Assembly (NCBI GenBank): GCA_002794735.1
Contig: NBAZ01000041.1
Span: 36,263 to 100,262 of the forward strand
DNA from: Pyrrhoderma lamaoense
Taxonomy: Eukaryota; Basidiomycota; Agaricomycetes; Hymenochaetales; Hymenochaetaceae
DNA: 64,000 bases
Reading direction: 5' to 3'
Below the pieces are notes generated by a model, which saw nothing but the letters and a program-made list of their open reading frames with translations, did no database searches and had not been told where the DNA came from. Positions 46,808-58,867 of the stretch are shown piece after piece (position 1 is the stretch's first letter; the number at the start of each line of letters is the position of its first letter). A program made the position numbers and the translations under genes.

Positions 46808-48272
46808 ATGAGTGACTTTTCTGACGAAAACATTAACCTAACCGTGAGTAAAAAAAATGCTATGCACGGATGTTCTGATCTTCAACTACATATACTTGCC
46901 AAATATAGCAAGGTTTTCTCTTTATATGCGTCTTGTATGTCGTTTGCAAGCAGCGCCAATGGTACAGACAAAAGTGCTTACTTGGATTTTCTATAGATTT
47001 GTGACTGCGTAAGTGTGTAAATTAGCGACGAGGAAGCAAATTATAGTAACATTTGGCCTTAAGATTCTGGGGCTCTGGCGCGATTCAGTTGTATTTTTAT
47101 TACGAGGTGATTTATGACGCAAATCCTCTCAAATTTGGACTAATGATCTTCGTAAAGAATTATGCCAAATCAGACAGGTGGTGGATCAAATTATCGGTCG
47201 CCCTTATCTGGCTTTTGGATACTGCTCATGAAGTCATTGTTGCTCATCTTGTTTATACTATTTTCGTACTAAACTTTACCGATACAACGTATCTGAACCA
47301 CTACGGAAGGTAAGTCATGTTCTAATGGCAGTTTCAAATATCAATCCCCATTGATTCGAATTCCTCGCAGGGAAGAAGCTGTTGTTATTCTTCTCAATGC
47401 CTTGATCGACGTAATCGTCCAGTTCTTGTATGTGATGCGAATCTGGCACCGTATGTTTCTTAGCTTGCCTATAATGCTACTGAGAGCTAACAGTACACTT
47501 TTTCAGTGAGCGCTCGTAATAGGTGGCTGACTGGAATTGCGGCGCTTTTCACCTGCACTCAATTCGCATTGACCGTCGTGTATTTTGCCCGAACAGCATC
47601 CTTCACAACGTTTACACAACTGCATTCCAACTCTATTCTGAAGATTGAACTAATTGTTAATATTGTGGTACTAGTAGCTGACACGTATATCTCGGGAATA
47701 CTAGTATACTTACTATTACGGAATCGAGAGGAAATGGGGAAGATGAATGGACTTATCAAGTCACTCGTTTTCTATTTTATTGGGACGGGTCTTGTTATAG
47801 ACTTGGTCTCCCTTGCAGCCCTCCTTACCGGGCTTTTAATGCCAAAAGCGTTTGTAATTGTCGGATTGCTGATGATATACCCCAAGCGTAAGCGGTTTGT
47901 TATCTCTGGCATACAATAAAATAGCTAACGCTTCTGAAGTTTACACAAACTCTGTACTAGTATTGTAAGCCCAGGTCCTCTGTGAATCTTGGAACTCTCA
48001 GTTATATAATGAAAATTCAAAGGTTTAACTCAAGAGATCGGCGAAGGAAAGATCTAGAGAACGAATTTTCAGCCATACCCGAAACAAGCTTAACCTTTAA
48101 AAACAGTCAGCTTGTGAGTACCTTGTTTCTCAAATTGAGAGGAAGCCTTCGACTAAAACTCATATAGGATTCCCCCCGTTCCCCAAACTCTGTGGAAATG
48201 CGATCAGCAAAATATGGAACAAGTAGTCTACATTCACGGCCTATCGCTCAGGTACATACCTCTGTCTCTTGA
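46808..48272 (+). CDS. DUF6534-type membrane protein
   Basis: Supported exons: 47064-47106, 47158-47309, 47371-47450, 47507-47887, 47925-47964, 48023-48113, 48168-48272. The product includes AIQLYFYYENYAKSDRWWIK, LSVALIWLLDTAHEVIVAHL, EEAVVILLNALIDVIVQFLY, VMRIWHLSARNRWLTGIAAL, LVADTYISGILVYLLLRNRE, GTGLVIDLVSLAALLTGLLM, then NASEVYTNSVLVLFNSRDRR. This is the DUF6534 pattern (LDT at TM2, QxFYxxRI(W) before TM4, AD...S..L...L, YxNSxLxxLNxR) of basidiomycete seven-helix proteins of unknown function. The 5' exon is uncertain: 46808 is a plausible ATG (MSDFSDENINLT then GTGAGT), but the link to 47064 is unresolved. The intron 47888-47924 is only 37 nt. Confidence 0.75.
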
Positions 48273-48618
48273 CCTACGCGGAAAAAAGTTATGTTTTTCT
48301 CTTAGATATTGTGACGTATTTTTCTTCTTCTCGACGATGAGTGATAGGCAGGAGTCTGGGCAAAGAGTTGAATACTATCCAAGAATCGATAATATATGCA
48401 TTTTCACATTATATTTCTCGCATTTTTGTGCAGTAAACTTTATCTCGATGGATATCTTTTACTACAAAAAATAGTAATACATAAAGGGTCAAACAGGTAT
48501 AATTATCGAAGGCAGAAACAAAGAACGGCATAATAGGTCACAGTATTAATAGCCAACGCAATAAATAATGTGTTTTCTGTTCACTATTGCTGAGTAAGAA
48601 GATTATGTCATAAAAACG

Positions 48619-51200
48619 CTACGTCTCAGCATCACTATCCGAGATGTGATCGTAGGTCATCTTTGTACGCCTCTTGTTTGACCAAAATGCAAGATACTGA
48701 AGTATCTAAACTCAACGCATCAGCGACAGTTCTTATAAGATGACTAAAGACTAACCAGTTCGATCACTTGTTCGACAATCAATGCAATGGTGAAAATAGG
48801 TATACTTATATACGGTGAGTATGAACAACTTAGTGATTAATAGGTTCTTTTGTGTCAGATGGGTACTCACATATAGGCGTGGTTAGCTAGGTAATAGACT
48901 TTCATAGAGTTGTAAGTGTCGGTATCTGTGACTTTTGCGCCTATATTCATAGCTGAAAGGGATGTTATACCGATTCCTAGGAGAAACCGGCTGACTACTT
49001 GACCCCATTCATACCTGTCTTTTGAAGCAGTCGTCATGCAAAGTAACTAACTCAGAGATTATTAATACAAGCATACCACGAGGCCAGTGATGGGCTACTA
49101 TGTAAAGGGCTAGCATGATAAGTGTAGCTCCCTGAGATATATCAAAATGTGCATAAGATCCGAAAGGAATATACTCACCCCAGAGGAAAAGAATATTGTT
49201 GCTGGCTGAAGAAGAATTTTGGCTATTTCTATGTAGATAAGTTTGAAATTATCTAGGTTGACAATGTTGGTCTGTGAGGGATTTGCATTTATGAAGCTTG
49301 AGATAGTCAATGCAAGCGGACCACTCGGATCGATTTCGAACTTTGTATTCTAGGATATTGCTGATATGAGTACCGGATTCGACTCGAAAACTCGATCCAT
49401 CCTTACTAACCTCTAAAACAGTTAAAATAACTAGCAAAACAGACTGATATGCTGATCCTTCAGCAAGCTTAGATAGCTCCTTAGGATCTGTAGTATTAGC
49501 AGAGGATATAGATTCGTTAATATAATCCAGCAAGGACCTCAGTGGAACTCCGTCGTCAGATAGCGTCTCATTTGTCTGGGGAAATTGTGCTATGTTATAC
49601 GTAAAGTTATTGCTTGGGCCAATATATGCATCGTTAAGCTCAGTAAGAAAGACTGTTAGCGATTCATCAGTCGCTGTCCCACGGTACTAGGGAAAAAGAT
49701 ATCAGTATGTGTTGTATCGTGTCGAAACGGCTTATTTTAGCATACAGCCACAGATAACATAGCCGCAACTCCTGTTTGTCACGTCAGCTGCCATTATGTG
49801 AGAGTGCTGATTGATATTGACAAACCCTGGAGAGTTATAACAATCGCCCCTAGTAAGATGTAAAGTAAAAGGAATGCCAGGAATGCTCTTCGGGAATCTA
49901 CGACACGTTTTGTGTCCGTTCCAAAGAAGAGTGAGAATATGAGCGCGAACGTTGTGATAGCACAGATTATCAGACCCGCAATACTTTTAGAGCTGAGAGT
50001 TACATTTCCAATGAGGATAGGAAATTGTTTTGCGATAGTGTCGAGTCCACCACCAAGAACTATGATAAATGCCGTTGCACTGCGCTTTCCAAGCGCCTCT
50101 GAAGGATAGTGAATGTAACCGCTCGTGTTTCTGTTGGAAGTCCAGAAATGGGCAAAAACTTCAAGAATAATAGGAAAAAACCATAAGCAGATTTTTAGAA
50201 TCTGAGAGGCACGGGAGAGATTTGGCCTTGAGAGAATTATGAAAGCGATAAAATAACACATAGAAGAGATTATTAAGGAGGTGATATGAATAATGATAGA
50301 GAAGCCTCGGCGAAAGATGTTAAGGATAGGAGACGATCCCCTGGGTACTTGAAATAAAGCTGAAATAAAATCTCTAAGCATTGTATTGTCTAATCCAGCG
50401 ATGATTGGTCATACCAATTAAGTATTGTGAAAGAAGTACCAGTCGACTAACTGCCATTGTGAACGACACCCAGCGAGCATTGATAAGGATAAGACTTTCA
50501 TCACGAGACTCCCCCGTTTCCAGTTGTAATCTATAATCTTCGTTAAAGGAGTAAGGGGGGTAAATTTACTCGGGTCATTGCTTGAGCCAATATCAATGGT
50601 GACGTCAAAGTTACTTGTGAATGCAGCTAGTGCACAGAAAATAAAGAGTTGCATGCACACAAAGAAACGATGGGTCCAATCATGTCTTCTAAGACGCACA
50701 TTAAATGCAACCTGACTTGCCAATACCCACCATACAAGGGAGAAAAATGCAAGAAAGGAGTAGACCCTCTTGATAGGTTGTCAGAACTGCAAGCTCGCGA
50801 GTAATTGAATACTTACCGAAAAATCCTTAAGAGGCATGCCTTCCCTTGGGAATAATGAAGACATTGCAGCTGGGAAGTAACAAAGGACATACAAAAGATT
50901 ATTAAATGTAGTCGTCATCGCCACCTCGAGTAACTATTAGTGGACGAGTAAGTTCAGTATTGAATGATTATTTTTCAAAGAGAAGCTGACCAAATCACTG
51001 CTCGGAAGCTCGTTCGCAAATGTGATAAGCTCATTGGAAAAAATATCTTTCTATTTTTGACTTAGTACAAATGTCAGTCAAATAGTTTTACTTACTACCT
51101 TTTCCGCTGCATTTTCATAATTTATCTCCTTCTCTTCTTGGCCATCATCTTCTCTAGTAAATGGTGACTCAAGTAGTGGTACCATTTTAGGGTCCTGCAT
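48619..51200 (-). CDS. LtrA-like multi-pass membrane protein
   Basis: Start at 51200 (MQDPKMVPLLESPFTRED), stop at 48619. Ordered pieces: MTTTFNNLLYVLCYFPAAMS, VYSFLAFFSLVWWVLASQVA, FNVRLRRHDWTHRFFVCMQL, IFCALAAFTSNFDVTIDI, NARWVSFTMAVSRLVLLSQY, SIIIHITSLIISSMCYFIAF, LKICLWFFPIILEVFAHFWT, KRSATAFIIVLGGGLDTIAK, AFLAFLLLYILLGAIVITLQ, LLDYINESISSANTTD, YQSVLLVILTVLEV, and YLAFWSNKRRTKMTYDHISD at the end. The W..Q..YNVR....DW.HR.F layout followed by a helix bundle is that of fungal proteins named after bacterial low-temperature-requirement protein A; the function is unclear. A frame break falls in the G6 run 50555-50560; one more G joins NDPSKFTPP to YSFNEDYRLQLETGES. Many small introns; some junctions unverified. 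Confidence 0.75.
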
Positions 51201-52804
51201 CTGATGTGATTCATGTCTAATTTGTACTTATTACTGAAACCTGCTTGAGGTATTAGCTTGGACATACTTGGTAGATATATGAGAAGCTTGGCCATGACTG
51301 GAGCTATATAACCTTTCAGTCTCTTCTGAGCTTGAGATTATCTGTCTCATTGCACTATTGAGAAGGGTTTATATAGGGAGTTATCAGACTAGATATACGT
51401 GAAACACTTAGCGTGTCATGGGATAGTATCTCTTGGAGTACTTTCATATCGCATGACAGGGGCGACCTCTAGTGTAGGATTTATGTTCCACAATTTGATG
51501 CGCTGTTGTGGAGTACTTCAACAGTACTGCATTGAATGAACTCCGGTTCTAAGATTATATAAGCTAGCACATATTGGAATTTTACATCTTGAACCTGGTT
51601 TCAGCAGACGTTCTCAGAGTGAATTGTAGTCTAGTTAACAAGAAATCATGAAGTGTGTATGGCTCGCCGTCTGCTTATTAGGAATCTGTGGAGGTCTCTC
51701 CTCATTTTAAAGCATTAAAAGACGTAATTTGTACAAAGTGCTACCGGGTGATGAATTATATGTTTTTGAATACTTGATCAAAGGTTTAGATACTTATTAT
51801 GTTTTTATACGTAACGTTTTTCAAAGTAATAGATCCTGACTCTTACGACTGGTGCTTAGAGCATTATTACCATCTCAATCCATCGATACCACGTTTTATG
51901 GGAGAGAGATTCGAGAAGCTCATTTTATCCTAGCCACATCTATTCCTTGTTTTGAAGAAGTTGTAGCGTCTGATATGTTGTTTGTGATAGCAGTATCTAC
52001 AGATACATCCCTAGTACAAGGCTCTCTCCAGTACGGAAGAGGCAATAGAGAATATGCTATTGGCACCATTATCTGCTATGTAGAGTGAGATTTCCAGTTT
52101 CTCTGCACAAGTCATACTGCGGAGCACCGTCTCACTAAGATCCGAATCAGTCCTTGTTATCGCGATAATGGCTAGACCCAGCTAAAGTAGTATGAGACTT
52201 GGCATATTGCTTTCTCCTTAAGATCCTAGTCATGGTTTCACAGCTTCGTCTATCCGAGTTTCTGTCCGAGATTGTTGAACTGGGAATGAGCCGATACTTA
52301 TTGGGAACGCAGACCTGTAGGATTTAGCAAGATTTCTTCGACAACAAGCGACGTCGTTATGATATTGCTTAAAAATAATGATGGGGTTATACATTAGCTG
52401 TTGGGAAAAACGGAAGAGTATCTATCAATTAAGGTATGATATATACTCAGAGTAGTTATTACACAAGCTAATATGTATCATTAGTAATTAAGAATGGACG
52501 AATTTTTTCAAGCTCGATCTATGATGCTGACTAAGAAATGTATCACGATACGCTCATTATTCTATCAAACTGCTACAAGGATATTTGGTGTTACATCCGG
52601 TAGCCTCAGTTTACAATCATCTTCTCGGGTGTCCAGACAGTCCAATATTATCCACAAAAAGTCCCTTTATCAATGTTCATGCCAATAAAAGTCTAACTTG
52701 GTGCACTGATTTGTGCGCCTTGTAATATAGCCTATAGATAAAACGGATGGCCAGATAGTAATGAGCAATCGTACATAGTGATAAAATCATGGGTCAGACC
52801 CGAC
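51201..52804. other. 1.6-kb region without a supported gene
   Basis: One signal-peptide-like start lies at 51648 (MKCVWLAVCLLGICGG followed by GTCTCT), but I could not extend it into a credible protein. Other frames (51852-52088, 52494-52688) show no motif. It may hold a decayed secreted-protein gene. Confidence 0.4.
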
Positions 52805-53951
52805 TTACGCGTATATCCCCCCTGATACAGGGCATGCAATACTTTTATGAGCCAAAATTTTTGGCCGAGCAGTTATAAAAAGTACTTTAATGCTGACCTT
52901 GTTGATCTCGGGATTTAGTATGAGATATTTGACGACAGTTGTAAACTTACTGTCACTTCTAAGTCTATCTCCAATAACCTATCGTTACTATCACAGCGAC
53001 TAATTATATCATTTATTACCAGTCCTGCTGGGTCTTTGGAAACCTCGTATAGGATTGAAATGGGGTAGAAAATCTCTGTACGAGAGTTTGAATGAAAAAC
53101 TATATCGGCCTTCGAGCCCAATCCTATAGGTGTTTTATTAATCGGATAAGTAAGCTATGATATAGAGTAAATATCATCTTATAATGAGGGGGGAGGGCGT
53201 GAAAGGCTTACCTGAGTGATGACACTCGGAAGTACAATTGTAAAATAATTAGGATTATCAACTCTAAGGATGTTATATACCTTAGTGTCGACAGGGGCAA
53301 AAAAGTCTTAAAGATGTATTCCGCGTACGTTATATTAGCTCCGAACTGCACTCCGAGAGAGGTTGAGTTCACTGAGAACTTTGATATAAATAAGTACGAT
53401 AAGCCATAGAATACTAAAAACCCAAGTTCTCAATGTACTTACAAGCTTTTGGCTATCTAAAATTGGCACAATATGGCTCACTACAAACCTAGGAGGTCTG
53501 GCAAACTGATATATTCATCAGTAAGACGTGATATAAAATCAAGAACAGCATACGAGAGCAAGAGACATGATCACCCCTGAGAGAGTAAGGATCAAAACCA
53601 TTACAGAGCAGAAGAGAAAGCGGCAAGAGTAGCTTCTCCATCCACCCTTTGTCCAAAGCTGTCTTGATTTCTTGTAGTTTGATCTCCATTGAGCAAACGC
53701 TATTTCTCTATTTCTATGAATTAAAGAATGTTTTGAGAGGAATACTGAAATCTTATATACCTATTCAGCGGCATAGTGTCACTCGAGATATAGTCATAGT
53801 CACTCCCGTACTTGCCATGCATATGAGTGGAGTGAGGCTCAAGAGAGTTTCGTCGGAGTGTTTGCACGTCAACATGCGAGTTGTACTTGACAGATCCATC
53901 TATAGATGAAGTCTCGCTATGAAAGCGATATTCATTCCTGAGGGAGTACAT
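52805..53951 (-). CDS. LEA2-like single-pass membrane protein
   Basis: Six exons on the minus strand: 53951-53761, 53707-53554, 53505-53443, 53378-53212, 53154-52951, 52897-52805; 290 residues if one base is added. After a polar N-terminus comes SRQLWTKGGWRSY, a membrane helix (FCSVMVLILTLSGVIMSLAL) and FARPPRFVVSHIVP. The outer domain has SVNSTSLGVQFGANITYAEY, VYNILRVDNPNYFTIVLPSV (a LEA2-type NPN motif), YPINKTPIGLGSKADIVFHS and TEIFYPISILYEVSKDPAGL. This resembles fungal NDR1/HIN1- or LEA2-like proteins; the role is unknown. The frame breaks in the A6 run at 53299-53304; one extra A repairs it (KTFFAPVDTKVYN). Confidence 0.75.
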
Positions 53952-54347
53952 GTAGCTGATACTTTAAAGAAGAAGGAGAGATTTTTATCTATGTCCTTTA
54001 TATGAAATAACGGTACAAAGGATGCACCAGCTGTCCTTTGTATGTCAAAATCATTCTTTGGGACGTCCAGCGCGTTTTATGAAGCAGTGCAAGGTAAGGC
54101 GCTAAGGAGACCTGAGAGTCGTTGCCTGATGGGCTAGCCTGCGAGCGCTGTCAAGTTGTGTACTCTAGAAATCACCGGGACAGAGGCGGTATTTTGATTG
54201 ATGCATCAATCCCTAATTCATAATGATATAGGATTACCTAACCCGATGAAAGTATTTACATAATATTTATACTTAATCTAGTGATCTCCTTTATCCTTTT
54301 ATTTCTGTCTATCGATCAAGAAAAAATTTTCTTCTTCAAAATCCTTG

Positions 54348-55108
54348 ATGCCCGTCTCTGAAATCGATGATATATTCGCTGGGAAAACGTCCAAGCTATC
54401 TAGCACGCATAAGAATTCCGTGTTTGCAACTGCTAAACCTTCCACCTCTGTTTCTGTGAACAAGGTCAAGAAAAGGAAACAAAGCGACGATGATGCCGCA
54501 CATACACCTGCAGGCGAAGGCCGTGAAGCAAAAGCGGGCGAGGAAGTACAATTGAAACGAAAAAAGAAGAAATCAAATCATAGTGATGAACGTAAGGAGC
54601 CTACAGAGGAGAAAAAGTCTCCAGAGTAACTGTGACAGTTCACGACCCTTCTGTGAACACGGTTGCCAGGTCTTTTGTAGCTGCAACTTCAGCGAAGCAG
54701 AAACTTAGATCAGCGAATGGCTCAGGATCTTCAAAGTCTATACAGAATCATAAGTCAAAGGATCAAAAGGATGATCTAGATAACTTCAGAGACTCGCGTG
54801 GAAATGGACCTCGTAATTTTTCTTTCTTTTTTTCATATAGTAGTGATTCATCATCACACCACAGGGAAGAGAACAGAGGAAGGTTTCCTAGTTTTCAAGG
54901 AAGATGAGCTTGGAATTCGCCCAGAAAGCGGAGGTATGTGTGTTTTGCGTCCTTGCTCATTTTTTCGAGTGTCATCTGTTTTCCAGGCACATCCCTTTGT
55001 CCGTTTGACTGTGACTGCTGTGCGTATGCTTTGATTGTCAAGAAACGAGTTCTAGCTGATATTCTTAGACAGGCTTTTGATTGTCTTCCTTATTTTGTTT
55101 TACCTTAG
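54348..55108 (+). CDS. DUF1764 protein
   Basis: Four exons: 54348-54625, 54670-54812, 54865-54933, 54987-55108; 203 residues. It begins MPVSEIDDIFAGK, the usual DUF1764 opening, continues with a Lys/Glu-rich nuclear-type segment (KRKKKKSNHSDERKEPTEEK), and has the diagnostic C-terminal block KRTEEGFLVFKEDELGIRPE and GGTSLCPFDCDCC. The Cys cluster suggests metal binding. The family is conserved in eukaryotes and its function is unknown. About 28 residues follow the Cys block, which is longer than usual, so the true end may lie elsewhere. Confidence 0.85.
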
Positions 55109-55763
55109 GATCAGTATGTGTAATAGTATGCAATTTTCTGTAACGTGCTTGTTATTCTTTTTTCTATACACGGTAAGATATCTCTTTAGGTGGCTCTATC
55201 GAAGCTTTCTGGCAGGCGTCAGCAATTGTCCATGAAAGTCAATGTGTAGCCTAGATTGATAGAAACTACAAGTTTCCTGCTATAAGTCGGAGGTGCTAGA
55301 TATGCATAGTTTGGCTTAACTGTAGGATACATCTTCCTCAATATATATTTTTTGTGCATTAGACGAAACAATTCGACTTCTAGGAAAAGCTATCATTATA
55401 AGTTACAAGGTCTTCGACCCCTGTATGTAAAGCATTATACATGATGGTTTCTAGTACGATTGAATAAATTTACTGTCCGAGGTCCGGAATATTTTATGCC
55501 TTGTCGGTGAACACAAATGTATTGTCAGTAGTATGCCTATCAAACTAAAATTTCGCCTTTTACTCTGTGAGAGGAAGATAGTGCCCTTCGTATCTAGGAG
55601 TGTATTAACAAGCGTAAAGTGATTAATTAAGCGATTATAAGAGTTTATATCTATCTCGTATGTTTATAATATTCAAGGAAAACAACACATCGTAGGTACC
55701 CAAACACCAAACAACAGAAGGCTACTATTAGTTGCAGTATAGATGAAATTACTTCATACCTTA
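55109..55763. other. Intergenic region between convergent genes
   Basis: About 650 bp, AT-rich, no gene recognised; 3' ends of the DUF1764 (+) and Apn1 (-) genes meet here. Confidence 0.5.
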
Positions 55764-57565
55764 TCAGGGTATGTAGTCTTCTGAACCTTCCTCTCGCTTT
55801 CTTTTTCCCTTTGTCATCCCGCTTGTTAGAGAAGTGGCTTTTGTTTCATTTCCGGTAATTCTAGTCCGTCTTTTCCCTGTCACGGATTCTAGTTCATTCA
55901 TGGCCTTCTCCAACTCTGTAACAGCCAGTCCATCATCTTTAGCACCATTTGTTGAGTATAGAGTCGATTGCGATAAACGATTAAGAACACTGATTTCATT
56001 TTTCCAAATTCTGGAGTCTTCCGCTTTAGAGTTCGGAAGAGAAATTGGTGTCTCAAGTATGAGCGGAATATTTTTAAGACGTGAATCGCAAGATATCATA
56101 GCAAAAGGGTGTAAGCCAAGTTCGCCACTGTAACAAGGATAATTAGACCAGATAGCGTGAGATGCAATAGGAACGATTAACATACAATCCAAGGTTATCG
56201 TGTCGGTCACGTTTCGAGTTTAGGGGTGACTTTGAGTCGTTTAAATGTATGGCTCGTAGGTATTTCAGTCCAACCATCCGATCAAACTCTGCAACTTTAC
56301 TAATATGTTAGCTTTTACACCAAGAGTTGATAGGTAAAACGAACACATCAATCTAGTTCTTCCGTCAGAGAAATATTGGAGATTGGAGGGGAATGTATAG
56401 ACTCACTCATAGCCCTCCCTCGTCCTAATGTCATATCCCTGTATGGGTAGTTAAAGCATCTATCATAATGGAACGATCGATTACAAACAGCAGCAAAAAG
56501 GTGACCTGAAGTAGAATAAAATGTAAAGAGAGGTTACGGAAAACCATATAAGAGTGACATACAAGTATCCAGACAAATTCCGATTCGCGCTTTATTAGTG
56601 ACATAGTCAATAATGCTCGCCACTTCAGCAAAGTCTGACCCGATAACATTTCCCGAGCCAGCCTTGTTAATACATTAGCTATATTTATCACAAAAGAGAA
56701 AGGAGATAGGCGAACCATATTTTCGATGACTGTGATGACAGAATTTGTATCCTTATGTGCCTCATTGATACACTCTGCAATATATTTTATTGACTCTTGC
56801 TTTGATACTAAACCGACTGTGGATCCAGGGCTTAGAGTGATAGATATGTAAGCACATGAGTGGCTATATAACAGTAGCTCGATTGAGGTATATCGTATAA
56901 CACTCTCACTGGAAATTATATAGCGGTAATCCAAGAAGCTCACACCTTTGGAGATCATCCAAAAAGCAGGCATACGATTTTTTACGCTTATCACTTTTAG
57001 AGTGAAGATTATATTATTATAAATCATCGGAAAAACCCTACAAGTCTCATACCGATCTGGATTCCCTAAATTAATGAGATAACTCCCATGAGGAAGTACG
57101 TGGAAAGGATTGAAGCTGAAAGAGTTGAGTCGTGACTTGAAAAGGTTAATTGAGCATTCAGTTAGTCTTGGGGATGTCCAACGTCTTTGGGATTTAAGGA
57201 ATAGAGCAAATGAGTTGGCTCTTTAGAACGTCAACGCAGATTGAACCAGGGTTACTTTGTACAACAAAACTAAGTACATACCCAATTTCTGCAGCATTTA
57301 TTACCGCGTTTTCTACACCTCCAGCGCTCGAAACATGAGCTCCAAATTTCCATTCACTAGATACTCTTGGACAATTTTCGGGTCTTTGTTCCTCCGGTTT
57401 CCTTTCAAGCTGTGAAGAACGTTGCACACGAGCAGTCTTTGTGGCACTATGTATACTGGAAAAATTATCGACATCTACAGTAACTTCGCGAAGCTTTGAA
57501 GAATTCATGAGTTTGAGATTAGCAGTTGCCAATCTACCGCTTCTGCGAGATATCGATGATGACAT
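55764..57565 (-). CDS. AP endonuclease, endonuclease IV family (Apn1-like)
   Basis: Nine exons on the minus strand: 57565-57282, 57220-57053, 56993-56910, 56830-56716, 56662-56563, 56505-56489 (17 nt), 56438-56407, 56299-56186, 56127-55764; 425 residues in one frame. Motifs: [124 protein letters not shown] and IPLILETP, covering the His/Asp/Glu zinc ligands of the family. It cleaves abasic sites in base-excision repair. A Lys/Arg-rich N-terminus and C-terminal KGKRKREE suggest nuclear targeting. Confidence 0.92.
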
Positions 57566-57986
57566 TGGAGTACCAAACGGAAGGATTAGCAGGGCGGAAA
57601 ATGAAGTATTGCCGAAAGCGGTGCATACGTAGATTACCTAATTAAAAAGGAATCAGGAGAGAGATGAGAAATGCTAGCCCAGAAATATCTGGTAATACTG
57701 CATGTTTCGGGTACTGATAACTCTGAAGAGGTGTTGCGAGGTAGTTTATCTTGCGTTTGAGAGATAGATTGTAAACGTATCGAAGTTTGTCAAGGGATGA
57801 AATTAAACCAACGAAGCGAAGGAAGATGGTCTGTTGGTGGCTATAAAGACTGTGGAAAATGATTACCTAACATAGCGGTTAGAGTCTGCCGCGTTGACAA
57901 GGGAAGAGGTTCGTCCTGACCACCAACCAGGTTGTTGCCATCAACAGAGCTTGTCCCTTTCCTCGTCCAACTCATTGTTCTACATC

Positions 57987-58867
57987 ATGTCTGAGATTCG
58001 CAGAAAGCTTGTTATCGTAGGTGATGGTGCTTGTGGAAAGGTGTGTTTGTCTGTTTCCTATGTTTGTTATCTTGTGTTAAATACTCGTTTTTCCTCAGAC
58101 GTGTTTAGTACGTATAACCTGTTTTAGCGCCTAGAATCGCTCTTGTTAATTGCCGCATTAACGTGTACTTGCACATCTCAGTTGATTGTCTTCAGCAAAG
58201 GCACATTCCCCGAAGTTTATGTCCCCACCGTATTTGAGAACTATGTAGCTGATGTCGAGGTCGATGGGAAACATGTCGAGTTAGCTCTGTGGGATACTGC
58301 GGGACAAGAAGACTATGACCGACTTCGTCCTCTTTCATACCCAGACTCTCATGTTATCCTTATCTGCTTTGCTGTCGACTCACCTGACTCTCTTGACAAC
58401 GTACAGGAAAAGGTGCTTTATCATTTTTGTGCATAACATACGACAAATACTAATCAACAATCGTCTCGTTTTATTCTACGACTTATTTTCATATCTTTAT
58501 CTGTTGACCTAATAGTGGCACTCGGAGGTTACACACTTCTGTGCTGGTTTGCCTGTTCTATTAGTCGGCTGCAAGAAAGACCTTAGACGCGATCCCAAGA
58601 CGATAGAAGAGTTGAGGAAGACATCACAACGGCCAGTAAGCCCCGAAGAGGTATGTTTCTGCGCACCTATTTATCATATACAAAGTCTTACGCCATCAAT
58701 CATCAATTTTCAAGGGTGTTGCCGTTGCCCAGAAAATCGGTGCAAAGCAATATCTTGAGTGCTCCGCCCGCACTGGGGAAGGTGTCCGTGAAGTGTTCCA
58801 GTACGCAACTCGATATGCTCTTCTTGCCAATAAGCGCCCAAGCAAGACGAAATGTATAATCGTCTAA
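57987..58867 (+). CDS. RHO1: Rho1-type small GTPase
   Basis: Five exons: 57987-58040, 58099-58107 (9 nt), 58182-58412, 58516-58650, 58715-58867; 193 residues, the usual Rho length. [18 protein letters not shown] is joined to TCL (the 9-nt exon) and [20 protein letters not shown] (switch I), then [20 protein letters not shown] (switch II), GCKKDLR (NKxD position), the Rho insert [34 protein letters not shown] and CaaX box CIIV. Rho1 activates beta-glucan synthase and protein kinase C and controls cell-wall integrity and polarity. The 9-nt exon supplies the Mg-binding Thr of the P-loop, so it is essential. Confidence 0.94.

Noticed and set aside
51648..51705. Signal-peptide-like start MKCVWLAVCLLGICGG
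   Set aside because: No downstream exon with any plausible protein could be joined; kept only as a note.
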